A DNA stretch of 27,578 nt, from positions 1 to 27,578 of the IMG/VR virus record IMGVR_UViG_3300025135_000018; one strand, 5' to 3'. The notes under the pieces are model-generated. The model was not told the origin of the DNA. It did not search any database and saw only the letters and a program-made list of their open reading frames with translations. The position numbers and the translations under genes were made by a program. Shown piece by piece: positions 7,369 to 15,501 of the stretch. Every line of letters begins with the position of its first letter. Within the stretch, counting starts at the first letter, position 1. This DNA comes from a virus.

Positions 7369-9899
7369 AGGGATGAGATTGGATTATTATTGGCAAATCT
7401 GATAAAGAGCTTGTGATAAATCATTTTTTCATTATTTTTTCTGACTCTTTCGTATTGATTGTCCTTTATATATATGGCGTAGTAGTTGCCGTCTATTTTT
7501 ATGGCTGCCCTGGGTGAAGTGACCAACTGCTCAAAAAATACACTTTCTTCCTCTGTCATTGCGTCCGCATTCAATTCCCATTCCTCCTCTAACAGGGTGG
7601 AGAATACCTGAGTGCCTGCCTCATTGAGAGAATATCTGTAGCCGCCTTTACCACAGGTGGTAACATTCCGACTGGAATAATCCCCCACAAATTTATTATA
7701 ATTCTCAGTTGTCTTGAAGATCTTCTGCCGATTGTTCAGGTCGAAATTAAACGTGATAAAAGAGCCCAGACGGTCTTTGAATATGATGGGGTAATTTGTA
7801 TATCTCCCCTCACATTCACAGTCAATCTCAAAATTATATGTCTCACTCGATGCGGTGAAACTGCCGTTGAGTGTCACTTGCACGTTATCTATTGTTGCAC
7901 CGTTGGTGAAAAATGGTTCAACACCACTCAAAACCATTACAAAGTTGGAGTTGGACGCGGTGAATGTCTGTGTGAAAGTGCCTGTCGAACCTGTCGTACC
8001 GAACGGGAATAAAGTGCCTGTCTGTCCCGCCTGGACCAACACGTTCTCATTGTTCGTTATATTGATTGTAATGGTATAATTCTGTCCGGGGGTATATACA
8101 CACTCCTGAGCGATTATACTTGCTCCAATGCCGCCAAATTCAACCAAATCAGTGTATTGGAGTATACCATTGTCAATGAACGAGAAACCATTGTTGAAAT
8201 TGAATATCTGCCAAGCCTGATCTACCTCCAACGGATAAATCTGTGGGTGTGGCACTTGTGCCTTGCTGTCCAGACGTATATCATACGAACACACATCACA
8301 GTCGAAAATGTCGCATACATCCCCCACAACTGTTATATAGTTGATGTCAACACCTTGGGTTACCCCACCATTGCTATTTATCTCTATATAAAAATCAGTA
8401 CCGGTCGCTGTGAATGTCAAAGTGAATGTCCCGTTCTGGTTGTCAAGTATGCTATATGTGTCATTTTCATCACCTACCCTGATCAATACAAAATTGTTAT
8501 TGTTAACATTGATGGTCACTACATATTCGGTGCCCGGTATCAGAGTATTTTCTTGGATTACAAGGGATGTACCATCTCCCACATCGGCATCAAGATAGTT
8601 GAGTACACCACCAGCGATAGAGGCAGTGCCGCCCAAGAAGTTTAATATGGTCCAAAAATCTTCCGAATCAAACTCCCCATTTTTAATTGCATCAACTGTC
8701 GGGCATATGGCATTTATATAAGAGGGTCCCACATTTATAGTTTGAACGACCGATGCGGTCGCTGGACCGTCATACGGAATAGTAAATTCGTTTATTACCG
8801 CACCATTGCAATCTTTAGTTGTCAGAACCAGATTGAGATAGTCGTAATCAAGCCCATTGTTCCAAAAATTAAGATAGAAATCGTTGTCTAATTTGGCAGT
8901 CCAATTGTTTGGTAAATAACTCAAAAAACGAAAATTCCCGGTTTGATTTATAGTGGAAAAATCTGCTGACTGATAGTCTAACCAATCTTTTCTGTCCATT
9001 CCTCCGTTGAAAATGGTCTTTACTTTCATTACCGAATTCGGAAACTCGCTCAATCTGCTGTCTATAAATCTTGTAGTGCCACTCTGTGTCGGCGAAATGC
9101 TCACTGTTGTGCCGAATATACTGGTTGTGGCACTCTTGTTTATTTCAACCGTATAATTGGGAAATGATCCACCAGATATAGTTACAATGGCAGGTCCATC
9201 CAAATTATCATTATAAACCAATTGTCCTGTCTGCGGCAGCACAGAACCACCCTGGTATTGTAAATCTATTACCAATTCCAAAGGGTTTGTTGCTACGATG
9301 ATTTCATAATAGCCGTTGTAAATAGGGTATGTGAATGGACTATTCTGCTGTATCAGTACAAAATCACCTGCCACCAAATTATGCGGTTGTGCCAAATTGA
9401 ATTTTGCCCTGTTGCCTGGTCCGGAAGTAATAGAATTATATGCAAAATATGTTGCCAGTCCTGTGATATTTATGACATCTCCCGTCTGATATAAAGGGTC
9501 TACTCCTCCTTCCAATGTTATATTTCCTAAAAAAGAAGCAGTTACACCAGTGAAATCCCAACTGTACTGATAAAGATCCGACACCCCAATAATAAGATTA
9601 ATACCACTCTTTTCACTATTCATGAATACGGATTGACCAGAACCGTTGAAGTTAATATCATCGGTCAGATCACCTAATTGTGATTGTACTATCTTATTGG
9701 CATTGTATTCAAGAAAATCATCACCATATCTCGGTCTGATCACCTGGGATGCCAAAAGGTTTATGTTGTTCTGTGATGAATCACTCGTGGCAACAAGCAC
9801 CTTGTACTTATATGATGGCTCGTTTATATTCGAGCTTGTTGCATAAATATATAAATTGTTGAATGCCGGACTTATTGTTTTTGGTTCTCCTATGATCAT
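7365..9899 (-). CDS. Large tail protein with duplicated beta-sandwich domains (844 aa)
   Basis: Two successive segments, about residues 405-530 and 555-685, share the pattern W-I-x-N-F, G-x-L-x-Y, PG-x-x-Y-x-(V/I)-TIN-(V/I), NN-x-x-(F/V)-(V/L)-x-x-(R/Q)-x-G. They look like tandem carbohydrate-binding-module-like beta sandwiches produced by internal duplication. The N-terminus (KTISPAFNNLYIYATSSNIN) and C-terminus (IKDNQYERVRKNNEKMIYHK) look like attachment domains. Such domains in tail proteins usually bind host glycans, so a receptor-binding or baseplate-upper role is likely. It starts 1 nt after the previous stop and ends with an ATGA overlap into the 996-aa gene. Two Cys-rich turns occur between the domains (CDIFDCDVCS) and after them (DCECEG). 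Confidence 0.8.
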   Translation of the reverse strand: MIIGEPKTISPAFNNLYIYATSSNINEPSYKYKVLVATSDSSQNNINLLASQVIRPRYGDDFLEYNANKIVQSQLGDLTDDINFNGSGQSVFMNSEKSGINLIIGVSDLYQYSWDFTGVTASFLGNITLEGGVDPLYQTGDVINITGLATYFAYNSITSGPGNRAKFNLAQPHNLVAGDFVLIQQNSPFTYPIYNGYYEIIVATNPLELVIDLQYQGGSVLPQTGQLVYNDNLDGPAIVTISGGSFPNYTVEINKSATTSIFGTTVSISPTQSGTTRFIDSRLSEFPNSVMKVKTIFNGGMDRKDWLDYQSADFSTINQTGNFRFLSYLPNNWTAKLDNDFYLNFWNNGLDYDYLNLVLTTKDCNGAVINEFTIPYDGPATASVVQTINVGPSYINAICPTVDAIKNGEFDSEDFWTILNFLGGTASIAGGVLNYLDADVGDGTSLVIQENTLIPGTEYVVTINVNNNNFVLIRVGDENDTYSILDNQNGTFTLTFTATGTDFYIEINSNGGVTQGVDINYITVVGDVCDIFDCDVCSYDIRLDSKAQVPHPQIYPLEVDQAWQIFNFNNGFSFIDNGILQYTDLVEFGGIGASIIAQECVYTPGQNYTITINITNNENVLVQAGQTGTLFPFGTTGSTGTFTQTFTASNSNFVMVLSGVEPFFTNGATIDNVQVTLNGSFTASSETYNFEIDCECEGRYTNYPIIFKDRLGSFITFNFDLNNRQKIFKTTENYNKFVGDYSSRNVTTCGKGGYRYSLNEAGTQVFSTLLEEEWELNADAMTEEESVFFEQLVTSPRAAIKIDGNYYAIYIKDNQYERVRKNNEKMIYHKLFIRFANNNPISSL

Positions 9900-9900
9900 T

Positions 9901-10239
9901 TTATTTCTTTAATTTTCCACTTTTTTCTAAAGCCTTGTCAATTGTAAATTCTATTTCGGCAAATAAATAATCTTCCAATTCATTCCCCATATCATCTATT
10001 ACCTTATTAAAAAAGTTTCTTGGTGGTCTGGGTCTTTTTTTAACGCGTGGATTAGGTCCATCAGTGAATTTACCATAATCCAACATAGAAAATCTTACAA
10101 AATTGCCACTCTGTATATAGCGGATACTTGCCAACAGGTCACCCGTATCAATCGTATCGGTCACTATGATCCTCTCCCTGATTTTCTCAGTGGTGACAAA
10201 AGCCCAGTTTCTTAAAGATTTGTTAAAATTTACTGCCAT
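9901..10239 (-). CDS. Neck / tail-completion protein, HK97 gp10-like (112 aa)
   Basis: This small basic protein has the pattern of HK97-gp10-type head-tail joining proteins: an N-terminal helix, a VDTGDL-like TIDTGDLLASIRY motif at about residues 30-42, a central beta segment with LDYGKFTDGPNP, and a C-terminal amphipathic helix. In that family the motif is usually written as (V/I)DTGxLRxSI followed by an (E/D)YG segment. It likely helps connect tail to head or terminates the tail. It lies between the fibre protein and the 844-aa tail protein. Assignment rests on motif resemblance and size only. Confidence 0.6.
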   Translation of the reverse strand: MAVNFNKSLRNWAFVTTEKIRERIIVTDTIDTGDLLASIRYIQSGNFVRFSMLDYGKFTDGPNPRVKKRPRPPRNFFNKVIDDMGNELEDYLFAEIEFTIDKALEKSGKLKK

Positions 10240-10251
10240 TTTTATATATTT

Positions 10252-10905
10252 TTATGGATTTACTGGACCCAGATCAGTTATGACCATTTTAATTCTATCT
10301 ATTGTCAACGGATCCGTATCGGTGAAATTGGCAATGGTTGCCACGATTTCCACATCATTTTCACCCGCAACAATAATCCATTCAGTGAATAGCTTGGCGA
10401 AGGTAGTGCCTACTCCAGTGGGTGCCCTGCACTCGCTCAAAAGTATATCAGTTGTATTCCAGGATGAAAATTCATCGGCACGGCCATACATTCTCAACCT
10501 CAGACCGAGTACTTTATTATTACCTGCTTGTATATCGGCTGCACACATAATCTTAAACGCTCTACCTATTCCATCACCACCAGTTGAGAGTTTACAACCA
10601 AAACCGTTGCTTGCGGTCATTCCGATTATGGATGTACCACCCGAACCTGCCCGATTAGACCCCTGTCCGCTGAATGGTAATGTAATGAAATGTGATTGTG
10701 TCACACCATACGGCCCCTGTGTTGTCTGAGTTCCGATTGCGGCCCAATCCAAAGTAACCGCGTTCATATTACCTGATGGACCCTGTGGACCAGTTGCACC
10801 CTGTGGACCGGGAACGCCGGGTTTATTATCTAGGTAAGTGAAATTATTATCTAATTCGTCATATGTCAGTGGTAAACCTTTTGTTGTTCTTAAAATTAAA
10901 CTCAT
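10252..10905 (-). CDS. Tail fibre protein with collagen-like segment (217 aa)
   Basis: I start this gene at the ATG at 10905 (MSLILRTTKG), behind TAAAAAAATATATAAAA, not at an upstream in-frame ATG that lies inside the preceding gene. The N-terminus LTYDELDNNFTYLDN is the virion-attachment signature of many phage fibres. Residues about 30-45 are collagen-like Gly-X-Y repeats (GVPGPQGATGPQGPSG), which make a trimeric stalk. The remaining ~170 residues look like a beta-rich tip with Gly-rich loops, and would contact the receptor. It follows the 164-aa structural gene in the same operon. Confidence 0.75.
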   Translation of the reverse strand: MSLILRTTKGLPLTYDELDNNFTYLDNKPGVPGPQGATGPQGPSGNMNAVTLDWAAIGTQTTQGPYGVTQSHFITLPFSGQGSNRAGSGGTSIIGMTASNGFGCKLSTGGDGIGRAFKIMCAADIQAGNNKVLGLRLRMYGRADEFSSWNTTDILLSECRAPTGVGTTFAKLFTEWIIVAGENDVEIVATIANFTDTDPLTIDRIKMVITDLGPVNP

Positions 10906-10925
10906 TTTTATATATTTTTTTATTT

Positions 10926-11420
10926 TTATATGTTTACATATGTCGGGTTGACAAAAGCTGGATTGGAATAACCTTCGAAAGGAATGGTGCAATCGGACAT
11001 TTCGGTTTCCACCTCCACGCTCACATCAATATAAACCCCTGCCGTATAATCGACAAATAAACTTTTAACAGGTGTTGCAGTGGGATCGTTAAGAAGATTC
11101 AGCAGCTCGGCACCGCCTACTTTATCATTTCTTAACCAATTTACAAAATCTCGGCTTATTTGCACTTGGTCTGATATTACCTCTCGTTGATTTATATCAT
11201 CATTCTTCAATATGTCTATAAAATAGCACCTCAATCTGAACTCTGAAACCGAATTTTGGAGATGCAGCACTTCATTTAAAACCACATACATACCACCTAT
11301 CTTCTCAGAATAAAAAGTGGTCGCCTCGTCAATAAATCCTTCGCCGAAAGATAGTATCTGCTGGTGTGGTCTCGCAAAATAAAACTCTATGTAATTTATC
11401 AGCCTATTATATGTATCCAT
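10926..11420 (-). CDS. Probable tail/neck structural protein (164 aa)
   Basis: No named family can be given with confidence. The pattern (INYIEFYFARPHQQILSFGE, YVVLNEVLHLQNSVSEFRLR, QREVISDQVQISRDFVNWLR, and a C-terminal DYTAGVYIDVSVEVE...CTIPFEGY) resembles a recurrent protein of Bacteroidota phage tail modules, possibly a tail terminator or joining protein. The start at 11420 is supported by the leader motif AAAAAATATAATTA 5 nt upstream. It lies between the chaperone pair and the fibre gene. Confidence 0.7.
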   Translation of the reverse strand: MDTYNRLINYIEFYFARPHQQILSFGEGFIDEATTFYSEKIGGMYVVLNEVLHLQNSVSEFRLRCYFIDILKNDDINQREVISDQVQISRDFVNWLRNDKVGGAELLNLLNDPTATPVKSLFVDYTAGVYIDVSVEVETEMSDCTIPFEGYSNPAFVNPTYVNI

Positions 11421-11425
11421 AATCT

Positions 11426-11440
11426 TAATTATATTTTTTA
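11426..11440 (-). promoter_or_regulatory. Conserved A-rich leader motif
   Basis: On the - strand this reads TAAAAAATATAATTA, one base different from the copies before 4355, 15444 and 20988. It ends 5 nt before the ATG at 11420, the same spacing as in those copies. Confidence 0.45.
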
Positions 11441-11451
11441 TCTATTTGATT

Positions 11452-12192
11452 TTATTCGAAATTGAGCTCGTACATAAGTGCCAACAGGTTGAAGGCTCTT
11501 GTAAGCGGTAATTCCATCGCCTGTCCTATTTGCAAAGGGTCATTGTTGGCAAGTTTCATCAACAGTAATTCGTAGCCCCATTTACCTATCCTCTTTTCTT
11601 TTTCTATCTCCTTCCTTTCCTCGGCAGTCATACGACTCTCGTCCACCTCATCCGTCTCTTCTTTTCGGGTAAACATGCCCTCGTATGTGGTGAATATCTT
11701 CTCCCGGAAATCAAGATATTTACTGATTGAACCCCACACATCAACAAACAGGATTGGTGCGAACAGAGACCGCCTAAATGTGCTATAATTGTGATATGGT
11801 TCTAAAATAGAAGCCACAAAATTGGTTTCTGCCTGTAATTGCCTTCTGAAAAGTACCTGGAGTATGTCCGGTAGCGATTTATTCAGATTTCCCTTTGACA
11901 GATAAAACTCTATGTCGATAAAAGCACCGAATTCCAATTTGTTGAAATCTATCAAAAACAGTGGTTGGTCTTTATCCACCACTATTTCACTTTTATATAT
12001 TTTGGGTATGGGTTTAAATAAAAAAGAAAGGTTTTCTTCTAATATAAGAACCTCGTCATATGGCATATCGTCAAGAGTGTCGAAATCAATATCATAAAGG
12101 ATACTTATGATCATCCGGGTGTCCCGGGTGTCTATATACTCACATATGTCACTCCACTTTTCAATTGTAATATCCAACCACGTCAAAGTCAT
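11452..12192 (-). CDS. Probable tail assembly chaperone, second gene of pair (246 aa)
   Basis: The centre LFLIDFNKLEFGAFIDIEFY followed by helices and ILQVLFRRQ resembles the tail-assembly-chaperone type seen in Bacteroidota siphophages (EDM.FGxFID.E pattern). It has a charged Glu/Arg segment (RMTAEERKEIEKEKR) and a C-terminal helical domain. It overlaps the preceding 158-aa gene by ATGA, and the pair sits in the tail module, where siphophages keep two overlapping chaperone genes, often linked by frameshift. Here the second gene has its own ATG. The products would coat the tape measure during tail assembly. Assignment is moderate. Confidence 0.55.
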   Translation of the reverse strand: MTLTWLDITIEKWSDICEYIDTRDTRMIISILYDIDFDTLDDMPYDEVLILEENLSFLFKPIPKIYKSEIVVDKDQPLFLIDFNKLEFGAFIDIEFYLSKGNLNKSLPDILQVLFRRQLQAETNFVASILEPYHNYSTFRRSLFAPILFVDVWGSISKYLDFREKIFTTYEGMFTRKEETDEVDESRMTAEERKEIEKEKRIGKWGYELLLMKLANNDPLQIGQAMELPLTRAFNLLALMYELNFE

Positions 12193-12665
12193 CTTAATAT
12201 TTTCTTTTCAATGACTTCCGGTAGTTTTGTTATGAAATAGGATGCCCACCTCATATGCATATTGTCATAAAAAAAGGCGGCACGCTCTTCAAAAGAGGTA
12301 TCATCGACATATATATCCGCCATCAATAAATGCACATACTCGAAGTTCTGACTGTAAACTGACTTTTCAAAGTTCTTGTATTGCCTGAAAGAAAACCGGA
12401 AATCCTCAACATTGCCCTTCAAGGTAAACTTCCTGTCACCGATTTCTATCTCAGGATGAATTGCCAATTCACTCTGATTCAATATGGCATCGATCATAAG
12501 GTCTACCTCCTCAAGCGGCTTGTCTATTATCTCATCCTCGGTCAACCCCGGATAAACCAACTTGAGCGTTTCAATTTCCTTATCATAACGGGGAATCTCG
12601 TCATTGTTATTTATACTTATTATAGCATAAAAATCCTTAATTAAAATGTCATCACTTGTTATCAT
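12189..12665 (-). CDS. Probable tail assembly chaperone, first gene of pair (158 aa)
   Basis: The protein is acidic and helical, with KFTLKGNVEDFRFSFRQYKN in the place where the next gene has its FLIDFNKLEFGAFIDIEF segment, so the two may be distant paralogues. It starts behind TAAATAAACAATATAAATCAT and ends with an ATGA overlap into the 246-aa gene, near the A-rich run AAAAGAAAATATTAAGATGA. That run is only loosely slippery, and reinitiation is the simpler link. It directly follows the holin gene. Function is inferred from pairing and position. Confidence 0.5.
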   Translation of the reverse strand: MITSDDILIKDFYAIISINNNDEIPRYDKEIETLKLVYPGLTEDEIIDKPLEEVDLMIDAILNQSELAIHPEIEIGDRKFTLKGNVEDFRFSFRQYKNFEKSVYSQNFEYVHLLMADIYVDDTSFEERAAFFYDNMHMRWASYFITKLPEVIEKKILR

Positions 12666-12696
12666 ATGATTTATATTGTTTATTTATATATTGTTT

Positions 12697-13119
12697 TCAG
12701 ATATCTTTTATTTGTTGTTTAACTTTTGCTGCTCTTGTAATCATCTCCTTAAAAGATTTGAATATGTTCTTGTTGGTTATACTTTCAATATTTTCATTCA
12801 GAGAGAGACTTTCAATGAAAATAAGGGTCATTGCTATCAATTTTGTAATTAACATATCAACGGAAAATACAAAATTGACAAACTCACCCAATAGCCAAAC
12901 GTCAAGCATATATCCAATTATTACAGATCCTTGATATAAGAGCATTTTAGGAACCATATTCCCTAATTTTCTACTGGTGATTTTTTCCCCTCTTTTATTG
13001 GCAGCCCAAACACCCAATATAGTATCACTTAAAATAAATAAACCAACCAAAAGCAAAAGTGGTATAATTGGCACAAAAAATGTTAAAATACTTACTGATA
13101 GTGCTTTAAGATAGTTCAT
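12697..13119 (-). CDS. Phage holin, PF05105-like (140 aa)
   Basis: Hydrophobic segments lie at about residues 8-35 (LTFFVPIIPLLLLVGLFILS), 60-87 (LLYQGSVIIGYMLDVWLLGE) and 90-105. The signatures SDTILGVWAANKRGEKITSR, then ESLSLNENIESITNKNI, then an amphipathic C-terminal helix fit the toxin-secretion/phage-lysis holin family, whose usual length is about 130-150 aa. It would permeabilise the inner membrane at lysis. No endolysin is seen beside it in this window. The gene is overlapped at its start by the end of the 53-aa ORF and is probably expressed from the promoter at 13323-13355. Confidence 0.75.
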   Translation of the reverse strand: MNYLKALSVSILTFFVPIIPLLLLVGLFILSDTILGVWAANKRGEKITSRKLGNMVPKMLLYQGSVIIGYMLDVWLLGEFVNFVFSVDMLITKLIAMTLIFIESLSLNENIESITNKNIFKSFKEMITRAAKVKQQIKDI

Positions 13120-13267
13120 TTTTCCACTTTTTATTTTTTTTATTATATTTCTTTTTACTTTTTTTAACTTTTTCTGTCATTTTAATCTGTATCTGCTGCA
13201 AGAACGCCCTATCAATAATTTTATTATTAGTATTATATATATCGTTATGTTGCACCTTTTTTGCCAT
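13106..13267 (-). CDS. Small very basic hypothetical protein (53 aa)
   Basis: An ATG at 13267 opens a 53-codon frame (MAKKVQHNDIYNTNN...). Its second half is almost pure Lys/Asn (KVKKSKKKYNKKNKKWKN), and it ends with TAA inside the first codons of the holin gene. The Lys-rich tail could be an effect of A-rich leader DNA, but the frame is open, follows the promoter at 13323-13355, and overlaps its neighbour in the style of this operon. A nucleic-acid-binding or lysis-accessory role is possible. I do not recognise it. Confidence 0.45.
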   Translation of the reverse strand: MAKKVQHNDIYNTNNKIIDRAFLQQIQIKMTEKVKKSKKKYNKKNKKWKNELS

Positions 13268-13280
13268 AATCAAAATTTGC

Positions 13281-13347
13281 CCTGTATCGCATTATTTTTC
13301 TTTCCCGAGTATCTTTCTCCACCAAAGGTATAATATTGCGATACAGG
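13281..13347. repeat. 11-bp inverted repeat around a promoter and micro-ORF
   Basis: CCTGTATCGCA (13281-13291) and TGCGATACAGG (13337-13347) are perfect inverted copies 45 nt apart. The match extends imperfectly inward (ATTAT / ATAAT with a 3-nt insertion). The - strand -7 element TACCTTTG lies inside the interval. The arms could be an operator pair, a DNA loop or an RNA stem in the leader of the 53-aa and holin genes. Confidence 0.45.
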
Positions 13348-13360
13348 AGCCCAAAATCAT
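13292..13360 (-). CDS. 22-aa hydrophobic micro-ORF
   Basis: The ATG at 13360 overlaps the stop of the 167-aa connector gene as TGATG, a classic coupling junction. The frame encodes MILGSCIAILYLWWRKILGK plus two residues, a short membrane-spanning stretch with a basic end, and stops at TAA. It lies before the holin, so a lysis accessory peptide is conceivable. The same bases hold a -7 promoter element and part of an inverted repeat, so the frame may be incidental. Confidence 0.3.
   Translation of the reverse strand: MILGSCIAILYLWWRKILGKEK
13323..13355 (-). promoter_or_regulatory. Consensus Bacteroidota promoter (-33/-7)
   Basis: On the - strand TTTG (13355-13352) is followed by 21 nt and TACCTTTG (13330-13323), matching the host housekeeping pattern TTTG-N19-21-TAnnTTTG. 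It would drive the 53-aa gene, the holin and downstream tail genes. It differs from the dyad modules in keeping the -33 TTTG. Confidence 0.5.
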
Positions 13361-13863
13361 CAATAGAAGGTTAATCCGCTGTCATAACGATTTGAATCTT
13401 TGGTTGGTCTCATATAATCGTTATTGTTCAATTTATATTCCGGGTATAGAGTGCCATTTTTACAAAGGTATTCTATAAGACGTTTCTCGTGAAACTGGGC
13501 AGACCCGGATAATTCCTCCCTTAAATATCTCAAAGTTTCCAGATCGACCGCATCAGAGTAATCACCTCTTTGTTGCGTAACTCCTTTGTTTTTGATCTGG
13601 TAGGCAATGAATGGCAGTGTTTTATCAGCAACCCGATATGCTAATGCGGGTTTGATATAATTCATCAGTATTATTTCGTCAGGGTTAAGAGCCTGAATGG
13701 CATATTGTGTTCGTAAATAAAAATAAAAATTACTCCCTAAAATATCTTGAATCCAGCTTTCCTGGACAATAAGTGCGGTAGGCTCTAACTCGGTCCATTG
13801 CACTAACTCTCCAATTGGTGTGTATTTTTTTAAGTAATTTTCTGATATAAATAAAGTGTCCAT
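13360..13863 (-). CDS. Head-tail connector-like protein, DUF6712-type (167 aa)
   Basis: The opening FISENYLKKYTPIGELVQWTE followed by IVQESWIQDILGSNFYFYL matches what I know of the DUF6712-type adaptor in Bacteroidota phages: an N-terminal 'sEeylK..t.i' helix and a 'Q..yI.p.LG..fy..l' helix. Central helices follow (IILMNYIKPALAYRVADKTL). Such proteins usually form the ring below the portal. It starts 1 nt after the portal stop, which supports that role. The stop overlaps the ATG of the 22-aa ORF. Confidence 0.65.
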   Translation of the reverse strand: MDTLFISENYLKKYTPIGELVQWTELEPTALIVQESWIQDILGSNFYFYLRTQYAIQALNPDEIILMNYIKPALAYRVADKTLPFIAYQIKNKGVTQQRGDYSDAVDLETLRYLREELSGSAQFHEKRLIEYLCKNGTLYPEYKLNNNDYMRPTKDSNRYDSGLTFY

Positions 13864-13864
13864 A

Positions 13865-15058
13865 TTAGTTTTCTATTAAATTTGTAAATAATTCAACATT
13901 ATTTAAGGTAAATTCGACATTCAACCCTTTCCATCTTATGATTTGATTTATAACGGTCTCAATATCACGCCTGGAAGGCTCGATCACATTTGTCTTGAAT
14001 ATCTCATATGCATTCAGGAGCTCTTTGGGGTTTCCCATGCTGCTGCCGTCCTTCAGACCGAGTATAAGCGGGTTGATCTTATGTGAATAACATATGTTTC
14101 TACTCGCTTCTTGGGCAGTTTCCTTGAATTGCTTATCAAGACTGTCAGGTTGGATAGTTTGAATTTCAGCGGCATTTTCTTTTCCATCAAAGAAAAATAC
14201 CATTGCCTTGCCCGTATTTTCCTCGCCTGAATAAGACCTTTCTATATTTTTGACAATTTCTCTTCGTGCCTCGTCATTAGCAGGCTTGGAATAGAAGAAA
14301 ATAGCCTTGGAAGGGTTCACGGAATTTTCTATATTTGACTTATGGAATACAGGTATCTTAGCATCAAGCTCCAACCAGTTGCTTGAGGCGGCATAAGAAG
14401 GTACGGTGTAGAATAAAGTTGCCGGTGATTTTTTAATGATCCGCCATATCTCACATTTATTTTTTGGGTTGCTTGATTTTGGCTCATATTCTTTAATTGG
14501 AAAACGACCGGTGTCTCTCCAATCGAACGAATAATAGTATTTTTCGATCTTTTCCGGGTGTCGCATGTCGATGCCCAGTCGAATCTTGCTCGGTTCAATC
14601 CGCTCACACTTGATTAAACGTGTCTTATCCTCGTTCCAGTGAAGTTTGATGTAGATGGTGGAGTGGATTATCATATCAAGTGTGATATTCTCTATAAAGT
14701 CCTGTAATGTGGTATCGTCCTCAATAAATCTTTTCAGTCCGGTAAGTTTGACCATATCGGCAGCGGACAGACCAGTATCGGTTATATCATACCCCTGTCC
14801 GCAGATCATAAGTTTTTTAAAATCAACGATTGCCGAGTGCAACGAAACACTTTCATAAAGTTCATTTAGCCTGTTAGGGAATAAATTATCCTGACCGAAC
14901 CAAATATATCGACCATAATAATACTCTTTCGGTAAGGATTTATTGTATTTGGTATTCCCAAAAACCACATCAAAACCCTGATAACTTTCTTTTTCGGGCT
15001 GAACTGGAATCATTTTAGTTAAACCTATACTGCTCTTAAATTTTTCAAATCTTGTCAT
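13865..15058 (-). CDS. Portal protein (397 aa)
   Basis: The length and pattern fit a siphophage portal. There is an N-terminal wing (WFGQDNLFPNRLNELYESVS, LHSAIVDFKKLMICGQGYDI), a stem region with TLDMIIHSTIYIKLHWNED, and a C-terminal segment (EASRNICYSHKINPLILGL, NPKELLNAYEIFKTNVIEPS) of the kind seen where portals interact with terminase and adaptor. The dodecameric portal forms the DNA channel of the capsid. The ATG overlaps the previous TAA as TAATG. It lies downstream of the capsid and tail-tube-like genes; in most siphophages the portal comes before the capsid. Confidence 0.8.
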   Translation of the reverse strand: MTRFEKFKSSIGLTKMIPVQPEKESYQGFDVVFGNTKYNKSLPKEYYYGRYIWFGQDNLFPNRLNELYESVSLHSAIVDFKKLMICGQGYDITDTGLSAADMVKLTGLKRFIEDDTTLQDFIENITLDMIIHSTIYIKLHWNEDKTRLIKCERIEPSKIRLGIDMRHPEKIEKYYYSFDWRDTGRFPIKEYEPKSSNPKNKCEIWRIIKKSPATLFYTVPSYAASSNWLELDAKIPVFHKSNIENSVNPSKAIFFYSKPANDEARREIVKNIERSYSGEENTGKAMVFFFDGKENAAEIQTIQPDSLDKQFKETAQEASRNICYSHKINPLILGLKDGSSMGNPKELLNAYEIFKTNVIEPSRRDIETVINQIIRWKGLNVEFTLNNVELFTNLIEN

Positions 15059-15444
15059 TATATGTATATATTATTTTGTGTCATTTGATTATATGCACCG
15101 TCCCATCCTTCCACATAGTATCTCCCGGATTCCAATACAATTCCGGATGTGGTCGCGGTAAGCACCGATTGTGTAAATGGTGTCTCATATACTTTGTAGT
15201 CGCCCCAGCCAAAACCCAAACTTACTATGCCGTTTTCCAGATCCTCACTTTGTGTACCTGCCTCGATTAAATTAAATCTGTCATAACGTCTTTCAAATGA
15301 CGAAGTATTTACCATGCTAAATGTTTTGCTTATTGCAGTGTCATCATCGGTAAAATTGAATATGTATGTCGGGGCAGACAAAACTGACTTTTCTCCTAAA
15401 GTAAATACAACTGAGTTGGTTGCCCCTTTGATTATTGATATCAT
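15058..15444 (-). CDS. Hypothetical structural protein (128 aa)
   Basis: I do not recognise this family. It is a beta-rich protein (VVFTLGEKSVLSAPTYIFNF, then ESGRYYVEGWDG) without membrane segments, between the tail-tube-like and portal genes, so a head or neck decoration role is likely. The start at 15444 is supported by AAAAAAATATAATTA 5 nt upstream. Its leader carries the only - strand copy of the repeat module (15479-15547), so its mRNA may begin with a diverged Cas12a-type hairpin. Confidence 0.65.
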   Translation of the reverse strand: MISIIKGATNSVVFTLGEKSVLSAPTYIFNFTDDDTAISKTFSMVNTSSFERRYDRFNLIEAGTQSEDLENGIVSLGFGWGDYKVYETPFTQSVLTATTSGIVLESGRYYVEGWDGAYNQMTQNNIYI

Positions 15445-15449
15445 AACTT

Positions 15450-15464
15450 TAATTATATTTTTTT
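15450..15464 (-). promoter_or_regulatory. Conserved A-rich leader motif
   Basis: On the - strand AAAAAAATATAATTA ends 5 nt before the ATG at 15444, identical in sequence and spacing to the copies before 4355 and 20988. Confidence 0.5.
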
Positions 15465-15478
15465 CAATTTTGTTAAAG

Positions 15479-15497
15479 ACCTACAATAGTAGAAATT
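15479..15497 (-). repeat. Diverged Cas12a repeat-like hairpin on the - strand
   Basis: The - strand reads AATTTCTACTATTGTAGGT. It differs from the consensus AATTTCTAC-N4-GTAGAT by one base in GTAGGT. The U-A pair at the base of the stem becomes a U-G wobble, so the fold is kept. The loop TATT equals that of many natural type V-A repeats. It follows the diverged promoter at 15502-15547 and leads in sense into the 128-aa gene. Confidence 0.6.
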
Positions 15498-15501
15498 TTT
15501 A

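Noticed and set aside
10906-10992. Upstream start for the fibre gene (29 extra residues)
   Set aside because: It lies within the coding end of the preceding gene. The ATG at 10905 has the A-rich leader and gives the usual fibre N-terminus.
12189-12200. Programmed frameshift between the two tail chaperone genes
   Set aside because: AAAAGAAAATATT is not a standard slippery heptamer and the second gene has its own ATG overlapping the stop, so coupled reinitiation is enough.
13463-13470. Second - strand TACCTTTG element inside the connector gene
   Set aside because: It lies in coding sequence with no dyad and no clear -33 element at the right distance; likely chance.
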